NCBI GenBank assembly: GCA_014359475.1
Contig: JACIZI010000026.1
Coordinates: 1 to 59,466, forward strand
Direction: 5' to 3'
DNA from: Marinobacter sp.
GTDB taxonomy: Bacteria; Pseudomonadota; Gammaproteobacteria; Pseudomonadales; Oleiphilaceae
DNA: 59,466 nucleotides
A model generated the notes under the pieces. It saw nothing but the letters and a program-made list of their open reading frames with translations, made no database searches and was not told the DNA's origin. Positions 28,022 through 37,290 of this stretch are shown here, piece by piece; position 1 is the stretch's first letter; the number at the start of each line of letters is the position of its first letter. The translations under genes were made by a program, and so were the position numbers.

Positions 28022-28175
28022 GATTCTCCCTGCGGATGAGATGGCTCCTGCTGAGTATCGCAGAATTGCAGCGGTTTTCCGAGTCATCAGCACTTGAGCC
28101 GGATTGGCAGAACTGCCGGGGAAAGTCCGGTAGAATGGCGCTTGTCAGGTGCCGGAACGATCAGAGCAGGCAGCG

Positions 28176-28541
28176 ATGTCAATGGGCAAAACCGGATACA
28201 GGTTTCTTGCGTATATCTTTGCAGGTCTCGGGACGCTGGGCATTCTTCTCCCGGTGCTGCCAACCACGCCGTTTATTTTGCTGGCTGCACTCTGCGCCTC
28301 CCGGGGATCACCGGCATTTGCCCGTTGGCTGGATAACCACCCCACCTATGGGCCCATGCTGGATAACTGGCGGCAAAACCGGGCGGTACCTCTGAAAGCC
28401 AAGTGGCTGGCCTGCTCCATGATGTCCCTGAGTTGGCTGCTACTGGTGGTGCTCGGAGCCCACTGGCTGGTACTTACGGTCGCCGGAGGCTCCATGATGG
28501 CCGTGGCCTGCTATCTGGTCAGCCGCCCGACAGCATCCTGA
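28176..28541 (+). CDS. DUF454 (YbaN-type) small inner-membrane protein
   Basis: The 121-residue protein has hydrophobic segments at about 9-35 and 75-110 with a short conserved motif between them: GILLPVLPTTPF and SRGSPAFARWLDNHPTYGP, which are DUF454 hallmarks. AGCAGG lies 5-6 bp before the ATG at 28176. In denitrifiers DUF454 genes often sit near nitrogen-oxide genes; its molecular role is not known. It precedes nsrR by 24 bp and may be co-transcribed with it. Confidence 0.8.
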   Translation: MSMGKTGYRFLAYIFAGLGTLGILLPVLPTTPFILLAALCASRGSPAFARWLDNHPTYGPMLDNWRQNRAVPLKAKWLACSMMSLSWLLLVVLGAHWLVLTVAGGSMMAVACYLVSRPTAS

Positions 28542-28565
28542 AACGTCTCCACACTGGGGTAATAC

Positions 28566-29006
28566 ATGCACATCACCCGTTATACCGACTACTCCCTGAG
28601 AGTTCTGATCTATCTTTCCATGCAGGGTGGTGACCGCCTTTCTACCATACAGCAGATTGCCGACAGTTATGAGATATCCCGCAATCACCTGATGAAGGTA
28701 GTGCATCATCTCAATAAGAAGGGCTACATCGAAACGGTACGGGGCAAACACGGTGGAATGCGCCTCCACATGCCGCCGGATAAAATCAATATTGGCATTC
28801 TGGTGCGCGAAACCGAGCAGGACCTGAACGTGGTAGAGTGTTTCTCCTCGAAGAACCGATGCGGGATTACGCCAGTGTGTGGCCTGCGGTCCATGTTCGG
28901 CGAGGCGCTGAATGCCTTCCTCTCGGTCCTGGACAAATACACTCTCGCGGATGTCATTGACGATGGCCATCAGTCCCAGGTACTCCGCCTGCTACAGATC
29001 GCCTGA
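28566..29006 (+). CDS. nsrR: NsrR, Rrf2-family nitric-oxide-sensing repressor
   Basis: The 146-residue protein has the NsrR/Rrf2 N-terminus MHITRYTDYSLRVLIYL, a winged HTH (IADSYEISRNHLMKVV) and three cluster cysteines C92, C99 and C105 (ECFSSKNRCGITPVC), as in NO-sensing NsrR with its iron-sulfur cluster. It probably represses NO detoxification and related genes. The location between moaA and the desC-like gene, close to nos, supports the NO role. Confidence 0.92.
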   Translation: MHITRYTDYSLRVLIYLSMQGGDRLSTIQQIADSYEISRNHLMKVVHHLNKKGYIETVRGKHGGMRLHMPPDKINIGILVRETEQDLNVVECFSSKNRCGITPVCGLRSMFGEALNAFLSVLDKYTLADVIDDGHQSQVLRLLQIA

Positions 29007-29060
29007 GGGAATGCATAAGCATACCAATAAAAAGTCCCCGGCAGGAAAACCCGCCAGGGA

Positions 29061-29162
29061 TCAAGGGGCAAGAAGAGCGCATGTCGCGCCGGTCAGTTTA
29101 TTGACCGCAGTGCCAATGGCCTGGCGGCCGCTGCACTGGTGGTAAATACCCGTGCGACAGTC
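29061..29162 (-). pseudogene. Decayed 2Fe-2S ferredoxin tail of the desC-like gene
   Basis: Reading on past the TAA stop of the upstream frame gives DCRTGIYHQCSGRQAIGTAV then NKLTGAT, in the same frame, to a TGA at 29061. This lines up with the plant-type ferredoxin end of related reductases (Y-G-C-R-M-G-I-C-H-x-C). Here the Tyr codon is the stop and the second cluster Cys is Tyr. Both changes would abolish a normal 2Fe-2S site, so the tail looks dead. Confidence 0.65.
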
Positions 29163-30113
29163 TTAGTGTGGTGTCAGCTTGGCGGCTTCTGTAGCTTCCA
29201 CCAGAGCAGCGTCGCCCTCAGAGGAAGCCTCCGGTTCGCTGGACTCGAGGCGAACCTCACCACCCATTTCCTCACTGTCGATGGGTGCCGCTGTGGCTGC
29301 GAAGACGGTGCTGTGAATACGGTCTTCGCCAATGCCACGCTGATACAGCAGATCCTCTGCAAGATCCATCAGTCCCTTGGGGCCGCACAGATAGAAGCGA
29401 CGGGCCTTTACGCCGGGCACGGCATTCAGATCTTCGTCGTTCAGGTAGCGAGGCTCGCTGCGCTCATGGGTGTGCACCACCTTGAGTGTGAATGCCGGCC
29501 ACTGGTTCCTGAGTTTGTGCAAGCGTTCGGCGGCGATCACATCTTCCGCGGTACGCACGTAGTACAGCAGGGTAACAGGGGCCTTGTACTGGGTTGCTGC
29601 CAGGTGCTCGAGATGACTCAATACCGGTGTGATTCCGCTACCGCCGGCGATGTAGAGCAGCGGCTCCTCCTGCTTTGGAACCAGAAACTCCCCGAATGCC
29701 TCGTCCAGGCCAATTACGGAACCGGTTTGCAGGTGGTCATGCATCCAGTTGGTCACCAGACCACCGGGGAAGCGCTTGGTGGTCAGTGTAACGGTGCCCG
29801 AAGTTTCCCACTGTTCCGGTGAGCTGGACAGGCTGAAGGTCTGATTGCGACGGATGCCATCAATATCGATACAGATGTTCACGTGCTGGCCGGCACGAAA
29901 TCCGGCCCAGCGACTGGCCGGACGAAGGACAAAGGTTTTGGTGTCTGCGGTCTCGTCCCGGACCTCTTCAACTTGCGCCGGTGTGTACTGTTGTGTCCAA
30001 ATTGGATTGACACTTTCCAGCATGGGATCGATGTTTGCAGCTGGCTCTTCACGGTTGAAAATCTGCTTTCCGAGCCAGCGCAGTGCGGGTGTTTTTTCAA
30101 GTCTGGACATCAT
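29163..30113 (-). CDS. DesC-like flavin oxidoreductase, truncated before its ferredoxin domain
   Basis: The 316-residue protein has an FAD-binding reductase domain (RNQTFSLSSSP, GGLVTNWMHDHL) and an NAD-binding domain (YIAGGSGITPVLSHLEHL, LCGPKGLMD). Relatives of about 360 residues end in a 2Fe-2S ferredoxin; this one stops at EAAKLTPH, just where the first cluster Cys should come. The downstream remnant is at 29061-29162. The divergent TetR gene and operators match DesT, so this is probably the reductase that supplies electrons to an acyl-CoA delta-9 desaturase. No desB follows. It may be inactive, or may use a separate ferredoxin. Confidence 0.75.
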   Translation of the reverse strand: MMSRLEKTPALRWLGKQIFNREEPAANIDPMLESVNPIWTQQYTPAQVEEVRDETADTKTFVLRPASRWAGFRAGQHVNICIDIDGIRRNQTFSLSSSPEQWETSGTVTLTTKRFPGGLVTNWMHDHLQTGSVIGLDEAFGEFLVPKQEEPLLYIAGGSGITPVLSHLEHLAATQYKAPVTLLYYVRTAEDVIAAERLHKLRNQWPAFTLKVVHTHERSEPRYLNDEDLNAVPGVKARRFYLCGPKGLMDLAEDLLYQRGIGEDRIHSTVFAATAAPIDSEEMGGEVRLESSEPEASSEGDAALVEATEAAKLTPH

Positions 30114-30128
30114 AGCTTCTCTCCAGGT

Positions 30129-30164
30129 GTGTACAAGTGTTCACTGATGTGTACGAATGTACAC
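30129..30164. promoter_or_regulatory. Tandem DesT-type operators
   Basis: GTGTACAAGTGTTCAC (30129-30144) and GTGTACGAATGTACAC (30149-30164) are inverted repeats whose centres are 20 bp apart, two helical turns. The reverse complement of the first, GTGAACACTTGTACAC, closely follows the DesT operator pattern known from Pseudomonas. They lie directly upstream of the desC-like start, so bound repressor would block it. Confidence 0.65.
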
Positions 30165-30243
30165 AGAGAATGTTTCAGGCACAATCAAGGAGATGTCTAT
30201 TGGCTCAAAATGACAAGAATTCGATGCTCAAATATTTCCATAT

Positions 30244-30259
30244 GTGTACACTTGTCACC
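30244..30259. promoter_or_regulatory. Third, weaker DesT-type operator
   Basis: GTGTAC-ACTT-GTCACC keeps one perfect half-site and 4 of 6 bases of the other. It lies 28 bp before the desT start, suited to autoregulation. Confidence 0.45.
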
Positions 30260-30286
30260 ATCTGAACGGATGATGCGGTAATAACA

Positions 30287-30910
30287 ATGACTCAAAAACA
30301 ACGACGCAAACCCGGTGAGACCCGGGACAAGCTGATGAGGGCAGCTCTGGACCTGGTTGGCAAAGGGAGACACTTTGCCAGTCTTGGCATCCGCGAAGTC
30401 ACCCGCCAGGCAGGGGTTGTGCCTACTTCCTTCTATCGTCATTTCCGCAATATGGATGATCTGGGGCTGCAACTGGTGGACGAGCTGGGCCTTGTGTTGA
30501 GGCGCATGATGCGCGAAACCCGTGCTAACGCCAGTCAGGCAGAAAAGCTGATGAGTGAATCAGTGGCCACCTTTGTCAGCCATGTCCAGGCAAACCGCAG
30601 CTTCTTTCTGTTTATGGCCCAGGGCATGGCAGGGGAGAGCCGGGCAGTGCAGGATGCCATTCGTAGCGAGATGCGCTTTTTCTCCAGTGAACTGGCCAAC
30701 GACCTGCGGCGGTTACGGCTGGTGGATCATCTCAATGACAGCGACCTGAATATGGTGTGTGATCTGGTGGTGCGGGCGGTAGCGTTCAGCTTGCCGGATC
30801 TGCTCTGGGTGTCTCCGGACGATGGCTATCAGACTGACCTGATCCGGGAACAGACCACCCGCTACCTGCAGCTGATTTTTGTGGGTGCGGCTAACTGGAA
30901 AAGCCAGTAG
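30287..30910 (+). CDS. desT: TetR-family regulator, DesT-like
   Basis: The 207-residue protein has a TetR HTH (about 10-60: IREVTRQAGVVPTSFYRHFRN) and an all-helical ligand domain. Divergent placement beside a desC-like reductase and the operators between them match DesT, which in Pseudomonas senses the balance of saturated and unsaturated acyl-CoAs and represses desCB. The N-terminal QRRKPGETRDKLMRAALDL also fits the DesT/FabR group. The ligand is inferred from family and locus structure. Confidence 0.75.
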   Translation: MTQKQRRKPGETRDKLMRAALDLVGKGRHFASLGIREVTRQAGVVPTSFYRHFRNMDDLGLQLVDELGLVLRRMMRETRANASQAEKLMSESVATFVSHVQANRSFFLFMAQGMAGESRAVQDAIRSEMRFFSSELANDLRRLRLVDHLNDSDLNMVCDLVVRAVAFSLPDLLWVSPDDGYQTDLIREQTTRYLQLIFVGAANWKSQ

Positions 30911-31151
30911 TTTGTGCTCATTCCGGGGCGGCTACGCCTTCCGGGCTTTTGTCGGCGTTGTGTGGGACGGCGATTTATGCGCATTTGCCGCTTTATCTGA
31001 CTGGTCTGTAATTGGTCATTCTGCCCGCCTTTGCCGACTCGAAAGACAGGGGCTTGACGAAGTGGCGCTGATAAGCTGTTTGACCCTGGCATAACGGCGC
31101 TTGGGACCGCTGCCGGTCTGTGCAACAGAGACAAAGCAAAGGATAACAACA

Positions 31152-32270
31152 ATGATAATTCTGGATCTATCTACTCGCTTTACGAAGCAATGTCTGGCGA
31201 TTCTTGCCGGCATGATGCTTATCCCGCTGCTGGCTGCAGCAAATGACGATGCGCTGCGCGACCAGATTTATGACAAGTCACTGCCTCTTGAGCGGCGGCT
31301 TGAGGCCATGAAGGAACTGACCGGTGTGGACCTCGATCGCAGTTACCGGGTTTGTATCTGGGATATTTTCGGCCGTTCCGGGCCAATATTTGGTGCGGCC
31401 ATGGATCAGCGGGCCGAGATCATCAAATATGGCATTGATGTGGAAATGGTGCCCTACACCAGCGAATCGGTGATGGTGGAGGAACTGAAATCGGGTACCT
31501 GCGACGCGGCATTGATGAGTGGTCTGCGGGCGAGGCTGTTCAATAAGTATACCGGCACCATCGATTCGATTGGCGGGTTTCCCGAAAGAGAGCAACTCCG
31601 CCTGGCTTTGCGCCTGATGGCCGATCCCAGAAGTGCCGATCGCATGGTCAGCAATGGCTACGTGGTGATGGGCATTGCTCCGGGCGGTGTGGCAATGATT
31701 TTCGTTAATGACCGGGAGATCAATACCCTGGCCAAGGCCTCCGGCAAGCGGGTAGTGGTGCTGGACTATGATCCGGTCCAGGCGGAAATGATCGCCGGTA
31801 TCGGGGCCACGCCAGTGGTGGCGGACATCGTCAATGCCCCCAACATGTTCAATACCGGTGTGGTGGATGTGCTGGCGGCACCCCTGGCAGCCTACGAGGT
31901 ACTGGAGCTCTACAAAGGCCTGAGCCCGGATGGCGGCATTATCAATTTCCCGTTGACGCACATTACTATGCAACTGATCGGCCGGGAGGACGTGTTCCCC
32001 AACGAGCTGGCCCAGTTTATCCGTGAGGCGTTCTACAAGCATTACGAAGAGATCAGCAAGCGGGTGAGTGAGGAAGAGAAAAAAGTACCGGAGAAGTGGT
32101 GGATCGAGATTCCTGAAGAGGACAGGCCGGAATACGAACGGGTCATGCGGGATGCTCGCCTGACACTGCGCAAGCGCGGCTATTACAGTGCCGACATGCT
32201 GACCCTGCAACGCAAAATCCGCTGCCGGGACAACCCGTCCCGGGAGGAATGCACCAATCCGGTGGAGTAA
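31152..32270 (+). CDS. TRAP-type periplasmic solute-binding protein (DUF6091-like)
   Basis: The 372-residue protein has a Sec signal peptide (about 1-30, cleavage near LAAA-NDD). The mature part reads like a solute-binding protein (VCIWDIFGRSGPIFGAAMDQ, VMVEELKSGTCDAALMSGLR, GIAPGGVAMIFVND) and resembles the putative solute-binding family that accompanies TRAP permeases. The C-terminal 70 residues are charged and contain two Cys (CRDNPSREEC). It is followed after 3 bp by the permease gene, so the pair is an operon. Substrate unknown. AAGGA lies about 10 bp before the ATG. Confidence 0.7.
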   Translation: MIILDLSTRFTKQCLAILAGMMLIPLLAAANDDALRDQIYDKSLPLERRLEAMKELTGVDLDRSYRVCIWDIFGRSGPIFGAAMDQRAEIIKYGIDVEMVPYTSESVMVEELKSGTCDAALMSGLRARLFNKYTGTIDSIGGFPEREQLRLALRLMADPRSADRMVSNGYVVMGIAPGGVAMIFVNDREINTLAKASGKRVVVLDYDPVQAEMIAGIGATPVVADIVNAPNMFNTGVVDVLAAPLAAYEVLELYKGLSPDGGIINFPLTHITMQLIGREDVFPNELAQFIREAFYKHYEEISKRVSEEEKKVPEKWWIEIPEEDRPEYERVMRDARLTLRKRGYYSADMLTLQRKIRCRDNPSREECTNPVE

Positions 32271-32273
32271 CCC

Positions 32274-34400
32274 GTGACCACCGATACGCTTACCAGGTCT
32301 TCGTCATCCGGGTCGGTAGCCATACGGCTTTTGGCGAGCCTGCCAATGCTCGTGATACTGGTGCTCACCCTCCTGGCTTCGGTCGGCGAGAGCCTGCATT
32401 CCCGAATGCTGGAGTTTGGCGGGGAGACCTGGCCTGATTACTTCAACCTGCGGGTGATTGATCACGTCGAGGCCCCCCCCTGTGAGCCGATTGATGATAT
32501 CAATGGGGCGGTGGACCGGGCCGTTGCGGAGAAGCAGGCAACTTTGCGGGACGATCCGTTTGCGGATGTGTTCGGCGGTAACATAGATCGTAGCGAGGTT
32601 CGAAGCTCCATTGAGGCGAGTGCCGCCGCATGCCAGGCCCGCTGGGATAAATGGCAACGCCTGAAAGCCATGGACGGGCCAACCGTCAAGGCTTATGCCA
32701 TGGTGGAGACGGGGCTGTCTGAAGCGGTGGTGCTGATTACCGGTAACCGCCGGGTGCTGCTGGGCCTGATGCTGTTGTTTTGCGCTGCAGCCGCTACGCT
32801 GCACCGCCAGCACATCGCCCTGCGTCCGGTAGAGAGCCGCATGGATGACCAGGTGGCGACGGTCGCCCAGCTGGTGGCCAATCTGCTGCTGACCGCCTCG
32901 GCGTGGATATATCGCTCCCAGGAGCTGGCTCAGGCGGCAGCAGGTATGCCCCTGGCCCATCTGTTCATGCATGATGTGTGGGTAATCGGCTTCGCTACCC
33001 TGACCCTGATGTCGGTCTGGCAGCTGTTCCGGCCTCGCATGGACCTTCCGGCAGGCGGCTCGTTTGTCCGCTCCCTGCTTAGTGTCCCCCTATACACCTA
33101 TATGTGTGTCAGTGCCGCGGCGCAGTTTGCCTGGCATGGTTTTTATCACGGCATCGCTGTGTATCTGAACATGATGGCGGAGCTGTCGGCTCTGTTCCTG
33201 ACCCTTGGGCTCTATGTCTGGGTGGGCATGCTGCTGGCGCGAACCCACCTCCCCAGGAAGGTGTTTGATGTGATCCGGCCCTGGCAGTTGCCACCCAAAC
33301 TTCTCGGAGTCGTGGTGTTGCTGCTGACTGCGCTGCCCACGGCTTACAGCGGTGCCTCTGGTATCTTTATTCTGGCGGCCGGGGTAACCCTTTACCGGGA
33401 ACTCCGGCGGGCCGGTACCTCCGAGCAACTGGCGCTGGCGACCACGGCTATTTCCGGTTCCATGGGAACCATGCTGCGGCCCTGCCTGCTGGTGGTTATT
33501 GTTGCCACCCTTAATAACTCGGTTACCACCGACGAACTGTTCAGTGCCGGGGCCCGGGTTCTGTTGCTGACGGCTACGGTTTACACCGTCTATGTGCTGT
33601 TCCTGGGTGGGGGCAGCCTGAAAATTGCGCCTCTGAGCCGGGCGATTCCGGGCACGATCAGGGCACTGGTCCCCTTGTTGCCCTACGTTGCGATTTTCGC
33701 CGGTGTGGTGCTGTTCTGGAATCTGTTGCTCAACCGCGGGCTGGACGAATTCTCGGCACCGGCGATTCTGCCGGTCGTGATGCTTTTTATCCTCGCCTGG
33801 GAGCGGGTTGTCCGCAAGGTGTCGGACCCGGATGTTGATGAGCCGGCGGAGCGCACTGCTGGCCCCGTGCCAGTGGGCTTCCGCCAGGCACTGTTGCGGG
33901 CCACTGGTGATTCCACCGCGCTGATTGGCGCCTTGCTGATGCTGATGGCGCTGAGCGTCAGCATGGGCGGATTGATTGAGCGTTCCGGTCTGATGGAACT
34001 GCTCCCGGAACAACTGGGGTCCGTATGGATGACCTTGGCGCTGTTGATGGGCATGCTGGTTTTCATCGGGATGATTATGGATCCATATGGTGCGGTGCTT
34101 CTGGTGAATACCACCATCGCGCCGATTGCCATAAACAACGGCGTTGACCCGCTGCATTTCTGGGTTATGACGGTACTGGCTTTCGAGATGGGATACCTGA
34201 CCCCACCGGTGGCATTGAATCACCTGCTGACACGGCAAGTGGTCGGTGTGCCGACAGACTACGAGAGCCTGTACGGGACCTTCTGGCAGCGGAACTTCCG
34301 TTATATTCTGCCGGTACTGGTGATGGGTACCACGCTGCTGATCGTCACGTTCGCGCCAGTGATCTGGCCCACGGTGTTCGATCTTCTGTTGGGCGCATGA
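32274..34400 (+). CDS. Fused TRAP transporter permease with periplasmic insert
   Basis: The 708-residue membrane protein is much longer than a DctM large permease (about 430). The C-terminal 430 residues look DctM-like (PTAYSGASGIFILAAG, TAISGSMGTMLRPC, FIGMIMDPYGAVLLVNTTIAP, FEMGYLTPPVALN). The N-terminal part has a first helix (about 17-38), a charged extracytoplasmic segment of about 110 residues with two Cys (APPCEP, AAACQA), and further helices that probably replace the small DctQ subunit. GTG start with GGAG about 8 bp upstream. It acts with the binding protein just upstream to import an unknown anion by ion gradient. Confidence 0.75.
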   Translation: MTTDTLTRSSSSGSVAIRLLASLPMLVILVLTLLASVGESLHSRMLEFGGETWPDYFNLRVIDHVEAPPCEPIDDINGAVDRAVAEKQATLRDDPFADVFGGNIDRSEVRSSIEASAAACQARWDKWQRLKAMDGPTVKAYAMVETGLSEAVVLITGNRRVLLGLMLLFCAAAATLHRQHIALRPVESRMDDQVATVAQLVANLLLTASAWIYRSQELAQAAAGMPLAHLFMHDVWVIGFATLTLMSVWQLFRPRMDLPAGGSFVRSLLSVPLYTYMCVSAAAQFAWHGFYHGIAVYLNMMAELSALFLTLGLYVWVGMLLARTHLPRKVFDVIRPWQLPPKLLGVVVLLLTALPTAYSGASGIFILAAGVTLYRELRRAGTSEQLALATTAISGSMGTMLRPCLLVVIVATLNNSVTTDELFSAGARVLLLTATVYTVYVLFLGGGSLKIAPLSRAIPGTIRALVPLLPYVAIFAGVVLFWNLLLNRGLDEFSAPAILPVVMLFILAWERVVRKVSDPDVDEPAERTAGPVPVGFRQALLRATGDSTALIGALLMLMALSVSMGGLIERSGLMELLPEQLGSVWMTLALLMGMLVFIGMIMDPYGAVLLVNTTIAPIAINNGVDPLHFWVMTVLAFEMGYLTPPVALNHLLTRQVVGVPTDYESLYGTFWQRNFRYILPVLVMGTTLLIVTFAPVIWPTVFDLLLGA

Positions 34401-34403
34401 TAC

Positions 34404-35978
34404 TCATCCGTCATCCTGCGGCTCGTCGGTGAGGGACGTTGGCGGGCAGTGGTATTCTGCGATCGTGTTATCATCGTCCACACTCTCGAGATGTACATCG
34501 AAACCCCAGAGTCGATGCACGTGCCGCACCACTTCCTGGGTTTCCGGACCCAGGGGTACCCGGTCCATAGCAATGTGGCGCAGGGTTAGCGAGCGGTCCC
34601 CCCGCACATCCACATCCCACACCTGGATGTTGGGCTCCCGGTAACTGAGGTTGTACTGGCGGGCCAGTTTTTCCCGCAGTGACCGGTAGCCGGGATCATT
34701 GTGGATGGCCGTGACTTCGTAGGCATCTTCCTGGTCGTCGTCCTGCACCGCGAACAGCCTCAGATCCCGCATGACCTTCGGCGACAGGAACTGCTGAATG
34801 AAGCTCTCGTCCTTGAAGTTCTGCATGGCGAAATGCAGGGTCTTCAGCCAGTCGGAACCGGCAATGTCAGGGAACCATTCGCGGTCTTCGTCGGTGGGAG
34901 ACTCGCAGATTCTGCGCAAATCCGTGAATATGGAAAAGCCCAGGGTATATGGGTTGATCCCGGAGTAATAAGGACTGTCGAAGGGTGGCTGGTAGACCAC
35001 CGCAGTGTGGCTCTGCAGGAACTCCAGCATGAAACCGTCATTGACCAGCCCTTTGTCATACATGCGATGCAGCAGGGTGTAATGCCAGAATGTGGCCCAG
35101 CCTTCGTTCATCACCTGGGTCTGGCGCTGGGGATAGAAGTACTGGCCGAGCTTGCGAACAATGCGGATAATCTCCCGCTGCCAAGTGTCCAGCAGCGGCG
35201 CGTTTTTCTCAATGAAATACAGAATGTTTTCCTGGGGCTCATCCGGAAACCGGCGACGTTTCTGGCCGGTGTGCTCATCATCCTCCGGGCGGGGAATGGT
35301 GCGCCACAGGTCGTTGATACGCCGCTGCTGGTATTCCTCCCGCTCCTTCTGGCGGCGGGCTTCTTCGGACGCAGAGATGGGGGGCGGGCGCTTGTAACGG
35401 TCCACGCCGTAATTCATCAGGGCGTGGCAGGAGTCCAGGATGGCTTCCACTGCCTCCACCCCGTAGCGTTCCTCGCACTCGGCCACGTAGTTCCGGGCAA
35501 ACACCAGATAGTCGATGATTGCGCTGGCATCGGTCCAGGTGCGGAACAGGTAATTGTTCTTGAAGAAGGAGTTATGCCCATAACAGGCATGGGCAATCAC
35601 CAGCGCCTGCATGGGCAGGGTGTTTTCCTCCATCAGATAGGCAATACACGGGTTGGAGTTGATCACGATCTCGTAGGCCAGCCCCATCTGACCGCGCTCG
35701 TAGCCCTTGGAGGTTTGCATGAATTGTTTGCCGAACGACCAGTGGTGGTAACCTACCGGCATGCCTACTGAGCTATAGGCATCCATCATTTGTTCGGCGC
35801 TGATCACTTCGATCTGGTTGGGGTAGGTTTCAAGCCCGAATTCTTTTGCGCACCTGGCGATTTCCTCGTCGTAGCGCCGGATCAGCTCGAAAGTCCACTC
35901 CGAACTGGTGGAAATGGGCTCTCTGGCCCTGACCGGGCGCTGATCCCCGCCATTGGGCCGGTCGATGATGTCACTCAT
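34404..35978 (-). CDS. ycgB: SpoVR family protein
   Basis: The 524-residue protein is a full-length SpoVR/YcgB homologue: [30 protein letters not shown], the [10 protein letters not shown] and [16 protein letters not shown] segments are family hallmarks, with several conserved His/Glu that suggest a metal site. Its function is not settled; in enterobacteria it belongs to the RpoS stress group with YeaG/YeaH. Its start overlaps the end of the DUF444 gene by 4 bp, and prkA comes first in the same operon. Confidence 0.93.
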   Translation of the reverse strand: MSDIIDRPNGGDQRPVRAREPISTSSEWTFELIRRYDEEIARCAKEFGLETYPNQIEVISAEQMMDAYSSVGMPVGYHHWSFGKQFMQTSKGYERGQMGLAYEIVINSNPCIAYLMEENTLPMQALVIAHACYGHNSFFKNNYLFRTWTDASAIIDYLVFARNYVAECEERYGVEAVEAILDSCHALMNYGVDRYKRPPPISASEEARRQKEREEYQQRRINDLWRTIPRPEDDEHTGQKRRRFPDEPQENILYFIEKNAPLLDTWQREIIRIVRKLGQYFYPQRQTQVMNEGWATFWHYTLLHRMYDKGLVNDGFMLEFLQSHTAVVYQPPFDSPYYSGINPYTLGFSIFTDLRRICESPTDEDREWFPDIAGSDWLKTLHFAMQNFKDESFIQQFLSPKVMRDLRLFAVQDDDQEDAYEVTAIHNDPGYRSLREKLARQYNLSYREPNIQVWDVDVRGDRSLTLRHIAMDRVPLGPETQEVVRHVHRLWGFDVHLESVDDDNTIAEYHCPPTSLTDEPQDDG

Positions 35979-37270
35979 GCGGCTTTCCTTTCGAACAACT
36001 GGCGGAACACCGGGTAGATGTCACCGGGGTCAGCAATTTGCTGCATGGCAAAGCTGTCCGGGTTCTGTTCCATCACCTTTTCGTATTCATACCAGAGCAT
36101 CTGGTGATCCTGGGGGGTGATCTCCACATAGGCGTAGTACTGCACCAGAGGCAGGATGGCCTGGGACAGCACCTTGCTGCAGACCGGGGAGTCATCATTC
36201 CAGTTATCGCCGTCCGAGGCCTGGGCGGCGTAGATGTTCCATTCCGAGGGCGGATACCGCGAGTCGATGATCTTCTTCATCAGCCTGAGCGCGCTGGAGA
36301 CGATGGTGCCGCCGGTCTCCCGGGAATAGAAAAACTCCTCCTCGTCTACCTCCTTGGCACTGGTGTGGTGGCGGATGAACACCACGTCGATCTTCTTGTA
36401 GTTTTTCTTCAGGAAGAGATAGAGCAGGATGAAAAACCGCTTGGCAATGTCCTTGTGCATCCGGGTCATGGAGCCGGACACATCCATCAGGCAGAACATC
36501 ACTGCACTGGTGGCCGGCTGTGATTTTTTCACATGCTGGCGGTAGCGCAGATCAATTTCGTCAATGAAAGGAATGCGCCGGACATTCGCCTTCAGCCGCT
36601 GGATCTCGTCTTCCAGTGCCTTGACCTGGTCTTCATGGCTGAATGCCGGGTCCAGGTCGTCCGGTGCGGCGTTCAGTTCTGCAAGCTGTTTTTCCAGCTC
36701 CCTGATTCTCTTCTTGCGAGCACCGCCCAGGCCCAGACGCCGCGCATGGGCGCCCCTCAGGGAGCGCACGACATCCAGTTTGGCGGGAATGCCCTGGTTG
36801 GTGAAACCGGCCCGCACGTACTTGAACGATTCCACATCTTTGAGCTTCTTGCGGGCCAGGTTGGGCAGTTCCAGGTCGTCGAACAGGAAATCCAGGAATT
36901 CTTCCTGGGTGATCTGGAAAGCAAACTCGTCCATGCCTTCCCCGTCCGGACTGGCCTGACCCTCCCCCGGACCCTGGCCGTTACCGCCTTCAGGCTTGGG
37001 CAGACGATCACCGGTCATGAAATCCTTGTTGCCGGGGTGGACCACCTCCCGTTTACCGCCCCGGCCGTGATGGAAAATGGGCTCGTCAATGTCCCGGGAG
37101 GGAATGCTGACGCTCTCCCCCCGCTCGATATCGGTAATGGACCGCTTCTGGACGGCATCCGCCACGGCCTTCTTGATGTGCTGGCGATAGCGGCGCAGGA
37201 ATCGCTCCCGGTTCACCGCGCTCTTGTTCTTGCCGTTCAACCGCCGGTCGACAATGTGGGTCATACCCAT
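35975..37270 (-). CDS. yeaH: DUF444 protein (YeaH/YhbH) with VWA domain
   Basis: The 431-residue protein has a highly charged N-terminal half and a C-terminal von Willebrand A-type domain with the MIDAS motif D263-VSGSM, the hallmark of YeaH/YhbH. It usually forms one operon with the kinase PrkA (YeaG) and SpoVR. It lies 20 bp after prkA and overlaps spoVR by 4 bp. A role in starvation or stress response with PrkA is known for the family; the mechanism is unclear. Confidence 0.93.
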   Translation of the reverse strand: MGMTHIVDRRLNGKNKSAVNRERFLRRYRQHIKKAVADAVQKRSITDIERGESVSIPSRDIDEPIFHHGRGGKREVVHPGNKDFMTGDRLPKPEGGNGQGPGEGQASPDGEGMDEFAFQITQEEFLDFLFDDLELPNLARKKLKDVESFKYVRAGFTNQGIPAKLDVVRSLRGAHARRLGLGGARKKRIRELEKQLAELNAAPDDLDPAFSHEDQVKALEDEIQRLKANVRRIPFIDEIDLRYRQHVKKSQPATSAVMFCLMDVSGSMTRMHKDIAKRFFILLYLFLKKNYKKIDVVFIRHHTSAKEVDEEEFFYSRETGGTIVSSALRLMKKIIDSRYPPSEWNIYAAQASDGDNWNDDSPVCSKVLSQAILPLVQYYAYVEITPQDHQMLWYEYEKVMEQNPDSFAMQQIADPGDIYPVFRQLFERKAA

Positions 37271-37290
37271 GGAACCACTCCCGTTGGTCG

